The notes beneath the pieces are model-generated. The model worked only from the letters and a program-made list of their open reading frames with translations. It was not told where the DNA came from and did no database searches. Made by a program: the position numbers and the translations under genes. A stretch of 64,000 nt of DNA from Haladaptatus caseinilyticus (lineage in GTDB: Archaea; Halobacteriota; Halobacteria; Halobacteriales; Haladaptataceae): contig NZ_CP111039.1 in assembly GCF_026248685.1 (NCBI RefSeq), positions 16,216 through 80,215 on the forward strand. Reading direction: 5' to 3'. How positions within the stretch are numbered: position 1 is the stretch's first letter; each line of letters opens with the position of its first letter. Shown here one piece after another: positions 1 to 8,742 of the stretch.

Positions 1-1
1 A

Positions 2-919
2 AATATTCGTATTAACCTTCCAACACTGTCGCAGACGACGGTTTACGTGAATGTAGAATTTAGAACAGATGGCAAAGCAAAGAGTCGGATCTATGCACTC
101 AATCGCCACGATGGTTCGCCACAATGGCAAACCGACGTTACTACACATGCGGCGGTTCGCCTTCACGAATCTGGCATCGCGATTGTCGCCCAACAGGATC
201 CGGACATCTCGCTGGTCGAGGCACTCGACGCGACCACTGGTGAGAAGCTCTGGGAGTTCCCACAGAAAGAATCCTCATTTCCGTTTTTCGGGAAGAAGAA
301 ACAGACTGGGTATCAAGAGGACTGGATACCACCTTTGATACCGATTGTTGGGAATCGCCTCTACGTTGCGGTTGTCAAGGAGGATTGGGCAGAGATGCAT
401 GTCCTCAACGTCAAAACTGGTGAGGTGCAAAAACAGTTTGATATCCCTAGCCGTGTGGAACATTCGTTGGTTGCCACAAATGGGTTGTTATACGGGACAA
501 CCCATACGAGTATTCCGGGAACAGACGTCGCAACTGGGGTGTATGCGTTTGATCCTCGTGAAGAACAGCTGTCGTGGGCGACTGTGACTACGGATGATGT
601 TTATTGGATTGGGGTTTCGAATGAGATCGTCTATTTTCTTGATTATGGCGGTATGCGGAGCGTAGATGCACGAACTGGGAAGGAATTATGGCAGAAAGAC
701 TCTGTGTTTGTGTATCCAGCGATTCTCGGAAATCATGTTGCAACATCGAAGCCGAAATCAAATCGGCTCACGTTCCATAATCAGCGCACGGGTCACTCTG
801 TAGCTGAGATCTCACTCCAAAAATCCGATGAAATATCATATGTATTATCTGATAATACTGGCGTGTACATCACTACCAGAATATACAATAAAGGATCCAC
901 ATTATACAAATTTAGTTAG
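2..919 (+). CDS. PQQ-binding-like beta-propeller protein, 5' truncated by window edge
   Basis: The first in-frame start is a GTG at 47, but the frame is open to the left edge and the residues before it already read like propeller sequence, so the true start lies outside the window. Repeats of the PQQ-enzyme type are visible: IYALNRHDGSPQWQT near the start, a second 'ALDATTGEKLWEF', 'VLNVKTGEVQKQF', and 'SVDARTGKELWQK' near the end. Each is a blade ending in G-x-x-x-W. Haloarchaeal proteins of this type are usually exported and read as WD/PQQ propellers without a known cofactor. No enzymatic residues can be assigned. The gene ends at TAG 917-919 and is followed by about 350 bp without an obvious gene. 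Confidence 0.85.
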   Translation, partial: NIRINLPTLSQTTVYVNVEFRTDGKAKSRIYALNRHDGSPQWQTDVTTHAAVRLHESGIAIVAQQDPDISLVEALDATTGEKLWEFPQKESSFPFFGKKKQTGYQEDWIPPLIPIVGNRLYVAVVKEDWAEMHVLNVKTGEVQKQFDIPSRVEHSLVATNGLLYGTTHTSIPGTDVATGVYAFDPREEQLSWATVTTDDVYWIGVSNEIVYFLDYGGMRSVDARTGKELWQKDSVFVYPAILGNHVATSKPKSNRLTFHNQRTGHSVAEISLQKSDEISYVLSDNTGVYITTRIYNKGSTLYKFS

Positions 920-1068
920 TACCGGTGAGATGGTATTGAATCAGGATCACCAATAGAAGAAAGCTAGAAAAAGCCAAGATCTGGTACTCTACGGACTACG
1001 ATGCTGAGGAAAGCTACTCTTCCTGAACGAATTTCACCTATCGTCCTGTCAATAAACCTTAGAAACGA

Positions 1069-1144
1069 AAGTATATAAGTTCGATACGCTTGCCAAACTC
1101 TCTTAGTTCTGCTTAGTGCAAATTGTGGGAGTCTGAGTCGCCGT
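1069..1144. repeat. 76-bp dispersed repeat, copy A (possible IS remnant)
   Basis: This stretch matches 9031-9106 at about 66 of 76 positions in the same orientation, without gaps. The conserved middle contains TTAGTTCTGCTTAGTGCAA. On the minus strand both copies encode a similar peptide (FALSRT.. .VWQAYR), which suggests a fragment of a mobile-element gene rather than a regulatory site. No terminal repeats or complete transposase can be seen. The surrounding 920-1274 contains no other gene. Confidence 0.55.
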
Positions 1145-1274
1145 ATCACTGTGAGCAACTTCGATTGAATATTTGGTGTATAAGCAGAAGTAGACCACCC
1201 CTGGGAATACCACTGTATGGACTGATCAATGTTGAATTTTTAACGCTTGCTAACAAAGAAATAACCGGTAACAA

Positions 1275-1496
1275 ATGACCAACGCCCTCAATGAATATCT
1301 TAAAGAAAGGCCAGCACTCGGCGGTCTTACCGTCCTTGGTATGCTCCTCATTGGAATGATGATTTGGGCAAAAATATACTATCCTCATCGTTCTATCGGA
1401 ACTATTCTCTTTGACCCTGGTCTTTGGTTTGTCTTTGTTCTCATCGCCCCTGTCCTTTTTCTCAGTTATTACCTCAGTTCTAAATATTTAAACTGA
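1275..1496 (+). CDS. small two-helix membrane protein
   Basis: A 73-residue protein with a short polar N-terminus, a hydrophobic helix at about residues 16-32 (LGGLTVLGMLLIGMMIW), a short loop, and a second helix at about 45-66. Both ends are probably cytoplasmic or both external. It starts at the only ATG available and ends just before a gene-poor stretch. No family is recognised. It stands alone, with the minus-strand small membrane protein at 1598-1852 facing it. No function is proposed. Confidence 0.6.
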   Translation: MTNALNEYLKERPALGGLTVLGMLLIGMMIWAKIYYPHRSIGTILFDPGLWFVFVLIAPVLFLSYYLSSKYLN

Positions 1497-1597
1497 CCAA
1501 TAACAAATAGCGCCTAGTCAATAATCCGAAGATACTACAAATTGTAGCTACAGATCGTACAAAAGACACGTGATGCCCGTTTTCTGCTTTCTAACCG

Positions 1598-1852
1598 CTA
1601 ATCGCCACGATGATTGGCGGATGACGAAGAGGTATTAATCCCCTTCGTAATCACATAGAGTAATCCAGTGAGGAGCGCGGTATTTTGGATGACTGTGATG
1701 AGAGTACTCCGTAGTCCATAGAGGAGTTCAATACCGAACGCTGCGATGAATTCGTCGAGAAAATGGGCGAGGAGAAAGCCGAGTAAGAGGATTGTTCCAA
1801 CGCGGAGGCTTTCGGTGAGTAGCCACTGACTATTGATGCCGAGTTTATTCAT
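1598..1852 (-). CDS. small membrane protein, unknown
   Basis: An 84-residue minus-strand protein with two hydrophobic segments at about residues 15-42 (VGTILLLGFLLAHFLDEFIAAFGIELL) and 50-68, followed by a Ser-rich polar tail. The acidic/aromatic interruption HFLDEF inside the first segment is notable. Family not recognised. It converges with the 1275-1496 membrane gene, and the ~100 bp between them holds nothing recognisable. The haloarchaeal-like composition and clean start support a real gene. Confidence 0.6.
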   Translation of the reverse strand: MNKLGINSQWLLTESLRVGTILLLGFLLAHFLDEFIAAFGIELLYGLRSTLITVIQNTALLTGLLYVITKGINTSSSSANHRGD

Positions 1853-1984
1853 AGAACTAACTGGTTTTCTACTGCGATAAATCTACGCTCTCTATTTAAC
1901 ACGAGGGAGAATCTACGCTGAAACAATCAATCTATTTTGGGAGGAAGTCGAGTAATCAACTGTCAATTCTCTCTTTTCCCATCA

Positions 1985-2596
1985 TCATTGAGTTTTCTCG
2001 GTACTTCCCTCATCGACTCGGAGCGTGAATCCCCACGTGAACGTCTCATCATACCCATTTTCGTCGCTGATGTTGTACGGGGTCTCAAATCTGTACTTCC
2101 CGGTTGGAATGCACCCTCCAACAGTGGGATCATCAACAACAATTAGTTCTTCACTCGATGATTCGCCCGGTTCGAGGGTTTCTGTCCCGGAGTACTCATT
2201 TGACCAACGTAGCTCCCCCTGTGATTTGCCGTCCGACCCAATGCAGTCAGGAGCATAATCAGCTGGTGGGCTATCTGGGGCACGGAGCGAATACAGGAGG
2301 ATGCCCGAATCACCTGCCCGTGAGCTTGCACCTTTGTAGTAGGCTGGCTCGAACTCCCTCGTCGCTTCACCGGTGTTTTTCGCTGTCGCTTTCAGATGAG
2401 CAGTTTGTGTTTTGGTGAGTTCCGCCTGAACGACGTCGATAGTTAAGTCAACCGGACACCGTTCTGGAACCGAATCGGTCTGTCGGACGGAAACTCGTTT
2501 TGGGAATGGTGAGTTACCTGATGATGCGTTTCCGAGACAGCCAGCAGAGACTGCGAAGAGAGAGAAGAGGCTGAGTAGTGTAGTTCGGCGTTTCAT
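1985..2596 (-). CDS. secreted lipoprotein, unknown haloarchaeal family
   Basis: A 203-residue minus-strand protein beginning MKRRTTLLSLFSLFAVSAGC, a signal sequence ending in an archaeal lipobox (S-A-G-C, Cys20) that would be lipid-anchored outside the cell membrane. The mature part is acidic and Ser/Gly-rich. It has four cysteines after the lipobox (in ERCPVD, PDCIGS and GGCIPTG regions), so disulfides are possible. The tail 'TGKYRFETPY...TFTWGFTLRV' looks like the last strands of an immunoglobulin-like beta sandwich of the type found in many haloarchaeal lipoproteins. No enzyme motif is visible. It is monocistronic. Confidence 0.8.
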   Translation of the reverse strand: MKRRTTLLSLFSLFAVSAGCLGNASSGNSPFPKRVSVRQTDSVPERCPVDLTIDVVQAELTKTQTAHLKATAKNTGEATREFEPAYYKGASSRAGDSGILLYSLRAPDSPPADYAPDCIGSDGKSQGELRWSNEYSGTETLEPGESSSEELIVVDDPTVGGCIPTGKYRFETPYNISDENGYDETFTWGFTLRVDEGSTEKTQ

Positions 2597-2650
2597 GTTC
2601 GGAGGTGTTTCTATTAGACAATAAGCTTCGTGTACAGTGAAATATCTCTT

Positions 2651-2929
2651 TTACACTTCTATAAGCGGCAGTGGAACCACCCTGGCACCCCACTCAAAAC
2701 CATGCGTGAATGCCATACCCTTCACTATAGTCTCGATAGGATCGTCAACGAGAGGATGGACGACTGTACTTTCTGAAATTACCAATGTTGATTGCGTATT
2801 GCCAGTATTGAGAATACCGGGTATTGTACTTGGACTTGTGATGTGCTCATTTATTATGAATGATGTCGTTTTAATATCCGATGACACAATCAATCCCAGC
2901 TCAAGTGTTCCTCCAGAAAACCGTTCCAA
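2651..2929 (-). CDS. hypothetical protein, possibly a gene fragment
   Basis: A 92-residue minus-strand frame ending in GFEWGARVVPLPLIEV. The alternating hydrophobic pattern and normal amino-acid use look protein-like, but no family is recognised and the start is uncertain. Its 5' end overlaps the start of the plus-strand membrane ORF at 2881. Since the flanks hold a truncated amidase and other scraps, this could equally be the 3' part of a longer lost gene. Confidence 0.35.
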   Translation of the reverse strand: MERFSGGTLELGLIVSSDIKTTSFIINEHITSPSTIPGILNTGNTQSTLVISESTVVHPLVDDPIETIVKGMAFTHGFEWGARVVPLPLIEV

Positions 2930-3198
2930 ACACCGATTTTTTCAATTCTCTCATCAATATGACAATTTTTGCAGCACTAACAGTGATTCTATTCTATATT
3001 ACAAACATTTTAGTAAGACGAAGGATTAGCAAATATTATTATTTAATTAAGTTATTGTTGTTATTTGGCGCAGTTATGGTCTCGTCACTTCTCGTAGGAT
3101 GGGTTTCAGTAAACATGATTTACTTGATAATCATCCTGGGAATTAGAATTCGTTGGCCCACTCCACGGAATTCCCGTACTCGTAAAGGACGCACTTGA
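2881..3198 (+). CDS. membrane ORF with a chimeric 3' end
   Basis: A 105-residue frame whose first two thirds hold two hydrophobic helices (about residues 27-45 and 55-88). The AT-rich codon use ends abruptly near 3145. The last ~18 residues (IRWPTPRNSRTRKGRT) are read out of frame through DNA that encodes the amidase in the next frame. The ORF therefore looks like a membrane-protein gene cut by the same junction that removed the amidase 5' end. Function unknown. Confidence 0.4.
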   Translation: MTQSIPAQVFLQKTVPNTDFFNSLINMTIFAALTVILFYITNILVRRRISKYYYLIKLLLLFGAVMVSSLLVGWVSVNMIYLIIILGIRIRWPTPRNSRTRKGRT

Positions 3199-4435
3199 GA
3201 CGACAGATATGCCAACATCGTTCGGTTCGGAAGCCTTTGCAGACTACATGGCTGAGCACGATGCGACCGTTATCCAGGACCTTCGGGAAGCGGGAGCAGT
3301 GATCCTTGCTAAAACAAATCTACCGGACTGGGCGACCTCTTGGTTTGGATTTTCGTCCATTACGGGCCGAACGAAGAATCCGTATGCAACGGATCGGGAT
3401 CCTGGTGGCTCAAGCAGTGGAACTGGCGCTGCAGTGGCCGCCAATCTCGGTGCCATTGGTATCGGCACCGATTGTGGAGGGTCAATTCGTGTCCCCGCCT
3501 CGTTTGACAATTTGGTTGGATATCGTGTGACTCCCGGCCTAATCAGTCGGGCAGGTGTGAATCCTCTTGTCTCTCATCAGGATACGGCTGGACCGATGAC
3601 ACGAACCGTCAGAGACACTGCTAAATTACTGGATATCTTGGTTGGCTACGATCTGGACGACCCACTCACTGCTGTGACCGAACTCGAATCCATTCATGGT
3701 TCATACGTCGATCAACTCAGGCCAGACGCCCTTCGGGACGCACATATCGGTGTTGTCCGTAATGCGTTCGGTGACAGTGAGAACCCCAACGCAGCACCTG
3801 TCAATGATGTCATTGAAGACGCGCTCGTGACCATGCGTAACTCTGGGGCAAACCTTATCGATCCGATCGAACTCCCGAACCTCGACGATCATCTTGCACA
3901 CACCATGTTGTACGTGCTGCAGTCGAAGCGAGACATCAACGGTTTCCTGGCACAACGAGACGTCCCAGTCGAGACCGTTGATGAACTCTACGAGACGGAT
4001 CAGTATCATGAACTGCTCGACCTTTTCATCGCGTTTGTTGAGGATGGGCCTGACGACTTAGAGAACGAGGTCGAATACTGGCGAAGCCGAACAGCACAAT
4101 ATACATTCCAGCAAGAGATCCTCAATGTTTTTGCCGAACATGATCTCGATGCACTGGTGTATCCGGATGTTCAAGTGATTCCGCCACTGGAGAGTGAGAT
4201 TCGGGAGGGCGAATACGAGACAATGACGTTCCCGACAAATACTCTCATCGCATCTCAGTCGTTATGCCCTGCAATGTCAGTGCCTGCGGGGTTCACGGAT
4301 GACGATCTGCCGGTTGGTATCGAATTCCTTGGAAGGCCGTATGATGAACGAACAGTGCTCGGGTTTGGCTATTCGTTCGAGCAAACGACCCACCATCGAG
4401 GGGCACCAGAGACCGCGCCGTCGCTTTCCAAATAG
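3131..4435 (+). pseudogene. amidase-signature hydrolase, 5' end missing
   Basis: Clear amidase-signature (AS) family protein. All three catalytic residues can be placed: the Lys in GIPVLVKD (codon 3185-3187), the cis-Ser in the GGSSSG region, and the Ser nucleophile in GTDCGGSIRVPA. The C-terminal AS core, including PAGFTDDDLPVGIEFLG, is present through the TAG near 4435. The first ATG in this frame is at 3209, downstream of the catalytic Lys. The frame upstream is open only to a stop at 3128-3130 and offers no start codon. About 60 N-terminal residues present in the family are missing, and AT-rich DNA of a membrane ORF directly abuts. A product from 3209 would lack the Lys and should be inactive. 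A 408-residue ORF annotation from 3209 is possible but probably not a functional gene. Confidence 0.8.
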
Positions 4436-4942
4436 GGGATGAAGCTCCGTCTCATTTCTCCCGCTTAATGCTGATTTCTGTCTTTGCCGCAAACCCCCGA
4501 CTGTCTGGGTGGTAGCCAGGTACACATCGATCCAGCCCACTTCAATCCAGTAGGTGATTGACTCATCATCCCACAAGTCACAGTTACGAAAACAGACATT
4601 GATGGGTTTGCCGATAGTTTCACGGATCGTACGTCTGTATTTGGCTGCGGACTCACTGTCGTTACCAACGAATATTGCGTTGGATGTTATATCAGACAAA
4701 TATGAAAAACGACCACCATTATTTTGAGATCGTATTTCCAACTACTCTGTAGGATTCCATCTGCCACTTAGTGCATGAACAAGATCAAGAAGAAAATTGG
4801 ACTGTTCGTCGTTCGATGTCTGATGCGAGTTGGATTGATTGAAGAGCCCGGTGACAAGTGGCGAGAGCAGGAAGAAGAAAAGGAATGATTTTCTAAAACT
4901 CCTAAACATAACTGCTGCCGGCAATACGACTGACGATGGCAC
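4277..4942 (-). pseudogene. interrupted hypothetical gene with an in-frame amber codon
   Basis: One minus-strand frame runs from ATG 4942 (or ATG 4909) to 4277 with a single TAG at 4744-4742. The upstream part has a hydrophobic segment (FLFFFLLSPLVTGLF) like a signal or membrane anchor and then a polar stretch. The downstream part, which could start at TTG 4741, continues as protein-like sequence (GKPINVCFRNCDLWDDES, YWIEVGWIDVYLATT) before running into the antisense of the amidase 3' end. The continuity of frame suggests one secreted or anchored protein broken by a nonsense mutation. The family is not recognised. Haloarchaea are not known to decode TAG as pyrrolysine, so readthrough is unlikely. 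Confidence 0.4.
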
Positions 4943-5099
4943 GCTCGATGTTTTTCGGAAGACGATGGGGATGCCAAATCGGCTGGCTACGATTGTAACG
5001 GCATAAACGATGTCCCTGCTGGGATGATTTTTATTTATTCAGATTACGTAGATATCTGCGTAGATTTTTATTGCTCCAGGGACGAGTATCTTACTGATC

Positions 5100-5393
5100 A
5101 TGAATACAGACCGTCTCTTGAAAGAACTCGAGATTGTTGGAGATTTCGACGAAAAACAAGATCGACATCCACCGGTTATCCGCCTCATGCAGGACGTGCT
5201 TGAACATGGGGAAGTGCATGCGGAGTTCGGCGATGACTCAGACCGCTATGTCGAGATTCGACAGGGAACGACAACCTTTGATTTCGATGGTGAGATCTTT
5301 GTCATTGACGATGGGATTACAGAACACTACTTTACGATGAACCAATTAGTGAACTGGGAACGGCCGAGGAACGTCTTCGAACCAACTAAATAA
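5100..5393 (+). CDS. hypothetical acidic protein (haloarchaeal)
   Basis: A 97-residue acidic protein starting with ATG at 5100. After a helical N-terminus (DRLLKELEIV), it is dominated by short beta-type stretches: HAEFGDDSDRYVEIRQ, TTFDFDGEIFVIDDG, EHYFTMNQLVNWE. There are no cysteines and no membrane segment, so it is probably a small soluble cytoplasmic protein. It is AT-flanked and monocistronic. Family not recognised and no function proposed. Confidence 0.7.
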   Translation: MNTDRLLKELEIVGDFDEKQDRHPPVIRLMQDVLEHGEVHAEFGDDSDRYVEIRQGTTTFDFDGEIFVIDDGITEHYFTMNQLVNWERPRNVFEPTK

Positions 5394-5538
5394 GTAGTAC
5401 CTCGTGACCGTCGATCGACTCTGCCTCGATTTCTCAATGGTTCCTTCCCTGGCTTGAGGCAAAACGTTAGAGAAGAACCGTTTCTGAATAGGATTGAAAG
5501 CCAGACGACAAATTGCCACTTGAAAATTTTTTACCCTT

Positions 5539-5785
5539 CTATTCGTGGAACTCAGTGAACAGATGATATTTTGTCTCGCCACGAAGTTCCAAAAGAATCC
5601 GTTCGACTACTATTTCAGTTGGGGCATGTAGTCCTGTGACTCGCTCCTCAAGGTCAGAAAAATTCTCAAACGAGCGGCGTCGTCGTTTTTCTATAATGCG
5701 ATCTCGGAGTGTTGGCCCGACACCTGGAAGTAAATCGAGTTGATGGCGTCGGACGGTAAATTGGTGACCAATAGGCGACACTGGC
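5539..5785 (-). pseudogene. C-terminal fragment of a DUF655-type helix-hairpin-helix protein
   Basis: The minus-strand peptide SPIGHQFTVRRHQLDLLPGVGP followed by LRDRIIEKRRRRSFENFSDLEERV and ...ERILLELRGETKYHLF matches the C-terminal part of archaeal DUF655 proteins. These carry a double helix-hairpin-helix (R-x-HQL-x-LLPG-G) that binds nucleic acid. Only this last ~80 residues is present. It is joined, in a different frame, directly to the MFS coding sequence at about 5775-5785, so it has no start of its own. It is a recombination scrap, not an expressed gene. Confidence 0.7.
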
Positions 5786-6970
5786 GTATAACGCGCCAGC
5801 AGCAACCGGGCCGACCGCACGTGCAACACTCCCTGCACTCTGTGTCAGCCCAAACGCACCACCTTGCTGATCCTCGTCCGCATTTCTCGATACAAGGGTC
5901 GTCAGCGTCACATTCGCAATACCGTTCCCAGCCGCCAGAAACGATAAAATTGCTAATAGTGCGAGCAGCGATCCCGATACCATCGGAACCGGACTACTAC
6001 TAAGTGCGTGGAGTAACTGCCCTAACTCAGGTGCGAATGGAATCGCGGCAAGTGTAACGAGTTGGGTGCTAATGCCTGCAATCGCCAGAGACCGATCGGT
6101 AAAGCGTTCGGTTAGTCGACCGATGAGGCCACCCTGCACAACAGCAATCACGACACCGACATACGCAAGCACATACCCGTTCACTGTCGGTCCGTATCCG
6201 TACAAATCCTTTGTCAGCAGTACAAACATGCTCTCCATTCCCGAAAATGCCAGTGAAAGGAGAAAGAACGCAATGATGAGTCCATTCAATCTTGGGTCCG
6301 AAAGGGCGTCCAGAAGACGAGTGAGACGCCCCGTATCATCAACAGCGTTCGTTTGTTGTGTCCGGGTTTCAGGCAGTATTACTACCGCCACAATGAGATT
6401 GAGTGCGCAGATCCCTGCGGCGAGAAAGCTCGGGAGCGTGAACACTGTCGTCGGAATAAATGCCGGAAGGAGCCGACCGGCAGTCATCACGATCTTTGGG
6501 CTCGATGCGATCCCGCCCAATGCTGGGCCGAAGACAAACCCGAGCCCGAATGCTGCGCCAACGAGACCGAGACCTTTCGCTCGCTCGTCTGGCCGTGTGA
6601 TATCAGCTATATATGCCTGTGCGGTTGCGATATTGCCACCCATTGCGCCAGCTAACAACCGAGCGGCAAACAGGACAATGAGGCCGTTGGCAAGGCCAAA
6701 GAGCGTCCACGCAATCACACTACCAAGAAGTGAAATAAGCAGTACTGGCCGGCGCCCATACTGGTCACTCAACCGACCGAGAATGGGTGCGAAGATGAAT
6801 TGTGTTATCGAGTACGACGCGATCAATACACCGACAACAAATTCACTTGCCCCAAATTGCTGCGCATAGAGTGGGATAATCGGGATGAGAATCCCAAACC
6901 CGAGGAGATCGACGAAGACAGTAGTGAAGGTGATAACGAGTGCTCGTCTGTGTCCAGGTTCTTGTGCCAT
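5666..6970 (-). CDS. MFS transporter, 3' end replaced
   Basis: A multidrug/sugar-type major facilitator of about 434 residues. It opens with VDLLGFGILIPIIPLY in helix 1, has the loop 2-3 signature GRLSDQYGRRPVLL (G-x-L-x-D-x-x-G-R-R/K), and contains about eleven hydrophobic segments. I chose ATG at 6970 rather than 7039 because it leaves a 2-bp gap after the upstream stop. Homology ends at ...ALYASVAYWSPI near 5775. The remaining ~35 residues are basic and non-hydrophobic and come from DUF655 DNA in the wrong frame, so the last transmembrane helix is probably lost. It forms an operon with the CopD-like gene upstream. Substrate unknown, and the transporter may be non-functional. Confidence 0.8.
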   Translation of the reverse strand: MAQEPGHRRALVITFTTVFVDLLGFGILIPIIPLYAQQFGASEFVVGVLIASYSITQFIFAPILGRLSDQYGRRPVLLISLLGSVIAWTLFGLANGLIVLFAARLLAGAMGGNIATAQAYIADITRPDERAKGLGLVGAAFGLGFVFGPALGGIASSPKIVMTAGRLLPAFIPTTVFTLPSFLAAGICALNLIVAVVILPETRTQQTNAVDDTGRLTRLLDALSDPRLNGLIIAFFLLSLAFSGMESMFVLLTKDLYGYGPTVNGYVLAYVGVVIAVVQGGLIGRLTERFTDRSLAIAGISTQLVTLAAIPFAPELGQLLHALSSSPVPMVSGSLLALLAILSFLAAGNGIANVTLTTLVSRNADEDQQGGAFGLTQSAGSVARAVGPVAAGALYASVAYWSPIYRPTPSTRFTSRCRANTPRSHYRKTTTPLV

Positions 6971-6972
6971 TG

Positions 6973-7416
6973 TTAGAGGAGCCCAGCGATGACGAGTAAT
7001 GCAGCTGCTGCCATCGCTGCGACGAGATACAGCCCCCACGAGTTCTCGACAGCAGTTTTCGTATCACCTGTTTCGAGCGCGCTGGTGAGTTGACTTGTTG
7101 CTGCATGTGAAACACCAGCAAGAACGAGCCACAACACAACCATCGACACGACAAGGTGCCCACGACCGGTCGACTGGAGGCTCCCGAACGTATAGAGTCG
7201 CCCGGCGAGATGTCCACCTGTGATGAATAGTAATGCGACGGCTGCCACTGAGAGGTAGCTGAATCGCTTTGCAATAGTGCTAAGCGCCCGAGCATCAAAG
7301 TGATTCGCGCGAGCAGCTGGTAAGACTGCACCAACGAACAGGAGGGTTCCTCCAGCCCATGCACCGGCAAACACGGTGTGAATAACTCGAATAATTGTAT
7401 CGATGAGTGCCATCAT
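6973..7416 (-). CDS. CopD-like integral membrane protein
   Basis: A 147-residue protein with four hydrophobic helices (about residues 8-30, 50-70, 82-104, 125-145). The first helix region IIRVIHTVFAGAWAGGTLLFVGAV resembles CopD/DUF2269-type proteins, in which a conserved His on helix 1 (here His13) and further His residues (His68, His86, His103) may bind metal or haem. Those proteins act in the membrane, and a role in copper handling is only inferred from the resemblance. It starts at 7416 or 7413 (MM) and ends 2 bp before the MFS start. Confidence 0.65.
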   Translation of the reverse strand: MMALIDTIIRVIHTVFAGAWAGGTLLFVGAVLPAARANHFDARALSTIAKRFSYLSVAAVALLFITGGHLAGRLYTFGSLQSTGRGHLVVSMVVLWLVLAGVSHAATSQLTSALETGDTKTAVENSWGLYLVAAMAAAALLVIAGLL

Positions 7417-7485
7417 TCCATCCTCTGAACCGTATGTTTATACGTGTTCGGATAATATCCGACTGTGTATAATCCAAATACGATT

Positions 7486-8148
7486 ATGAACTTCGATAGC
7501 AATCGATCCAGAGGCGTGTTGACTCCGGCCGACCGAGCGTATCTGCTTGGGGAAGCAGAGATGAGCCATGAACAGTCCAAACGAAACGCAGAGGCACGGA
7601 TTCGACGGCGAGTGACAAATAGCGTTCTCGACTTCGATGTCCTGGTTCACCACTTCAAACAGAAGGATCGCCAGCAAGTGTTTGCACAAGCGGCGGAAAA
7701 CGACGACTTCATCGACGGCCTTCGAGCGATGCTGTCGTTCGTCTACATCGGGATGAAAGAGCAAGGAATTGATTTCGAGACGGTACTCAAACCGGCCATC
7801 CAGAAGTCTGAAGAGGTGTACGCTGCAGACCGGCTCGCAACGACCGTTGACGTCGATGTCGCTTTCGACGTAGAAACAACCGTTGGGCCGACGGTCGATG
7901 ATATCACTACTCGGCTCGATGCAGGCGATGCCGTGACACCACGTGAGCTGTTTTCCGTTATTATTGATGAACAAGGAGTCGTTGATGGATTCGATGAGAT
8001 TCAACTCCGGCTAACTGGCAACGACAGTGACGTCTCGGAAAGCGAGTTCGTGGACAGAATTGCACGGTTTCTCGATGTGTCCGTTGAGCAACAGAGTGAG
8101 TCGCTCGTCGTCCTTCGCCCGGTCGAGGATACCACAACTACTGACTGA
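7486..8148 (+). CDS. conserved haloarchaeal hypothetical protein
   Basis: About 220 residues from ATG 7486; a GTG at 7465 is in frame and would add seven residues. A TATA-like TTTATAC at 7437-7443 places transcription near 7465, so a leaderless GTG start is also possible. The N-terminal ~60 residues (RGVLTPADRAYLLGE, then EAEMSHEQSKRNAEARIRRR) form a basic helical motif seen in many haloarchaeal proteins of unknown function. The rest is acidic and helical with no membrane segment or metal site. It is divergent from the CopD-like gene. It may be a soluble regulatory protein, but function is unknown. Confidence 0.75.
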   Translation: MNFDSNRSRGVLTPADRAYLLGEAEMSHEQSKRNAEARIRRRVTNSVLDFDVLVHHFKQKDRQQVFAQAAENDDFIDGLRAMLSFVYIGMKEQGIDFETVLKPAIQKSEEVYAADRLATTVDVDVAFDVETTVGPTVDDITTRLDAGDAVTPRELFSVIIDEQGVVDGFDEIQLRLTGNDSDVSESEFVDRIARFLDVSVEQQSESLVVLRPVEDTTTTD

Positions 8149-8235
8149 TAACTGTGGGCGGAATATAATCTATTTCGGATTAACCAGTAACCCGAAATAG
8201 AAAGCGTTATTCCCACGGTTCCCAGAGAGCCAACT

Positions 8236-8742
8236 ATGGCTCCAAAGCCATCCGAAAATCCGACGAACGACAAACAAACGACCGGCACGAGCCGTCGCCG
8301 TATTCTTACGCTCGGTGCATCTCTCGGAGTAACAACGCTCGCTGGATGCCTCGGCAGTGGAACCGACAGCTCGGACACAACAGAGAATACTGATGGGTCG
8401 GCTGTCGATTCGTGGATGAGCGACGCCCTCAACTATGATGGTGTCGTGGACAAGACGGGGTCAGATCGAGTCGTGGTTGCTGTCGGTGCGGGAGGTGACA
8501 CTGGCCCGTACGCGTTTGATCCCGCCGCAATTCGTGTATCTCCTGGAACAACGGTGGTCTGGGAATGGACTGGTAAGGGTGGCGCACACAATGTTGTTGA
8601 AGAAAATGGTGCATTTGCAAGCGACTTACTGAGTAACAAGAATGCGACATTTAAACACACTGTTGAAGAATCCAAAACGTATCAGTATGTCTGTGAACCA
8701 CATCGCAGCATGGGTATGAAAGGAGCTCTCGTTGTCGAGTAG
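8236..8742 (+). CDS. halocyanin (blue copper protein)
   Basis: A 168-residue exported blue-copper protein. The N-terminus has a twin-arginine motif (SRRRILTLGASLG) followed by a lipobox LAGC, so it is Tat-exported and lipid-anchored. The cupredoxin domain runs from about residue 70. Type 1 copper ligands are visible: His in GGAHNVVEE, then Cys, His and Met in YVCEPHRSMGMKG (C-x4-6-H-x4-M). Halocyanins carry electrons on the outer face of the haloarchaeal membrane, probably to terminal oxidases or denitrification enzymes. ATG at 8236 is preceded by a gene-free 87 bp. No partner oxidase is nearby. Confidence 0.92.
   Translation: MAPKPSENPTNDKQTTGTSRRRILTLGASLGVTTLAGCLGSGTDSSDTTENTDGSAVDSWMSDALNYDGVVDKTGSDRVVVAVGAGGDTGPYAFDPAAIRVSPGTTVVWEWTGKGGAHNVVEENGAFASDLLSNKNATFKHTVEESKTYQYVCEPHRSMGMKGALVVE

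Noticed and set aside
6066..6869. A 267-residue plus-strand frame inside the MFS gene
   Set aside because: It is antisense to a clear MFS transporter and has shadow-type composition rich in Arg, Pro and Ser.
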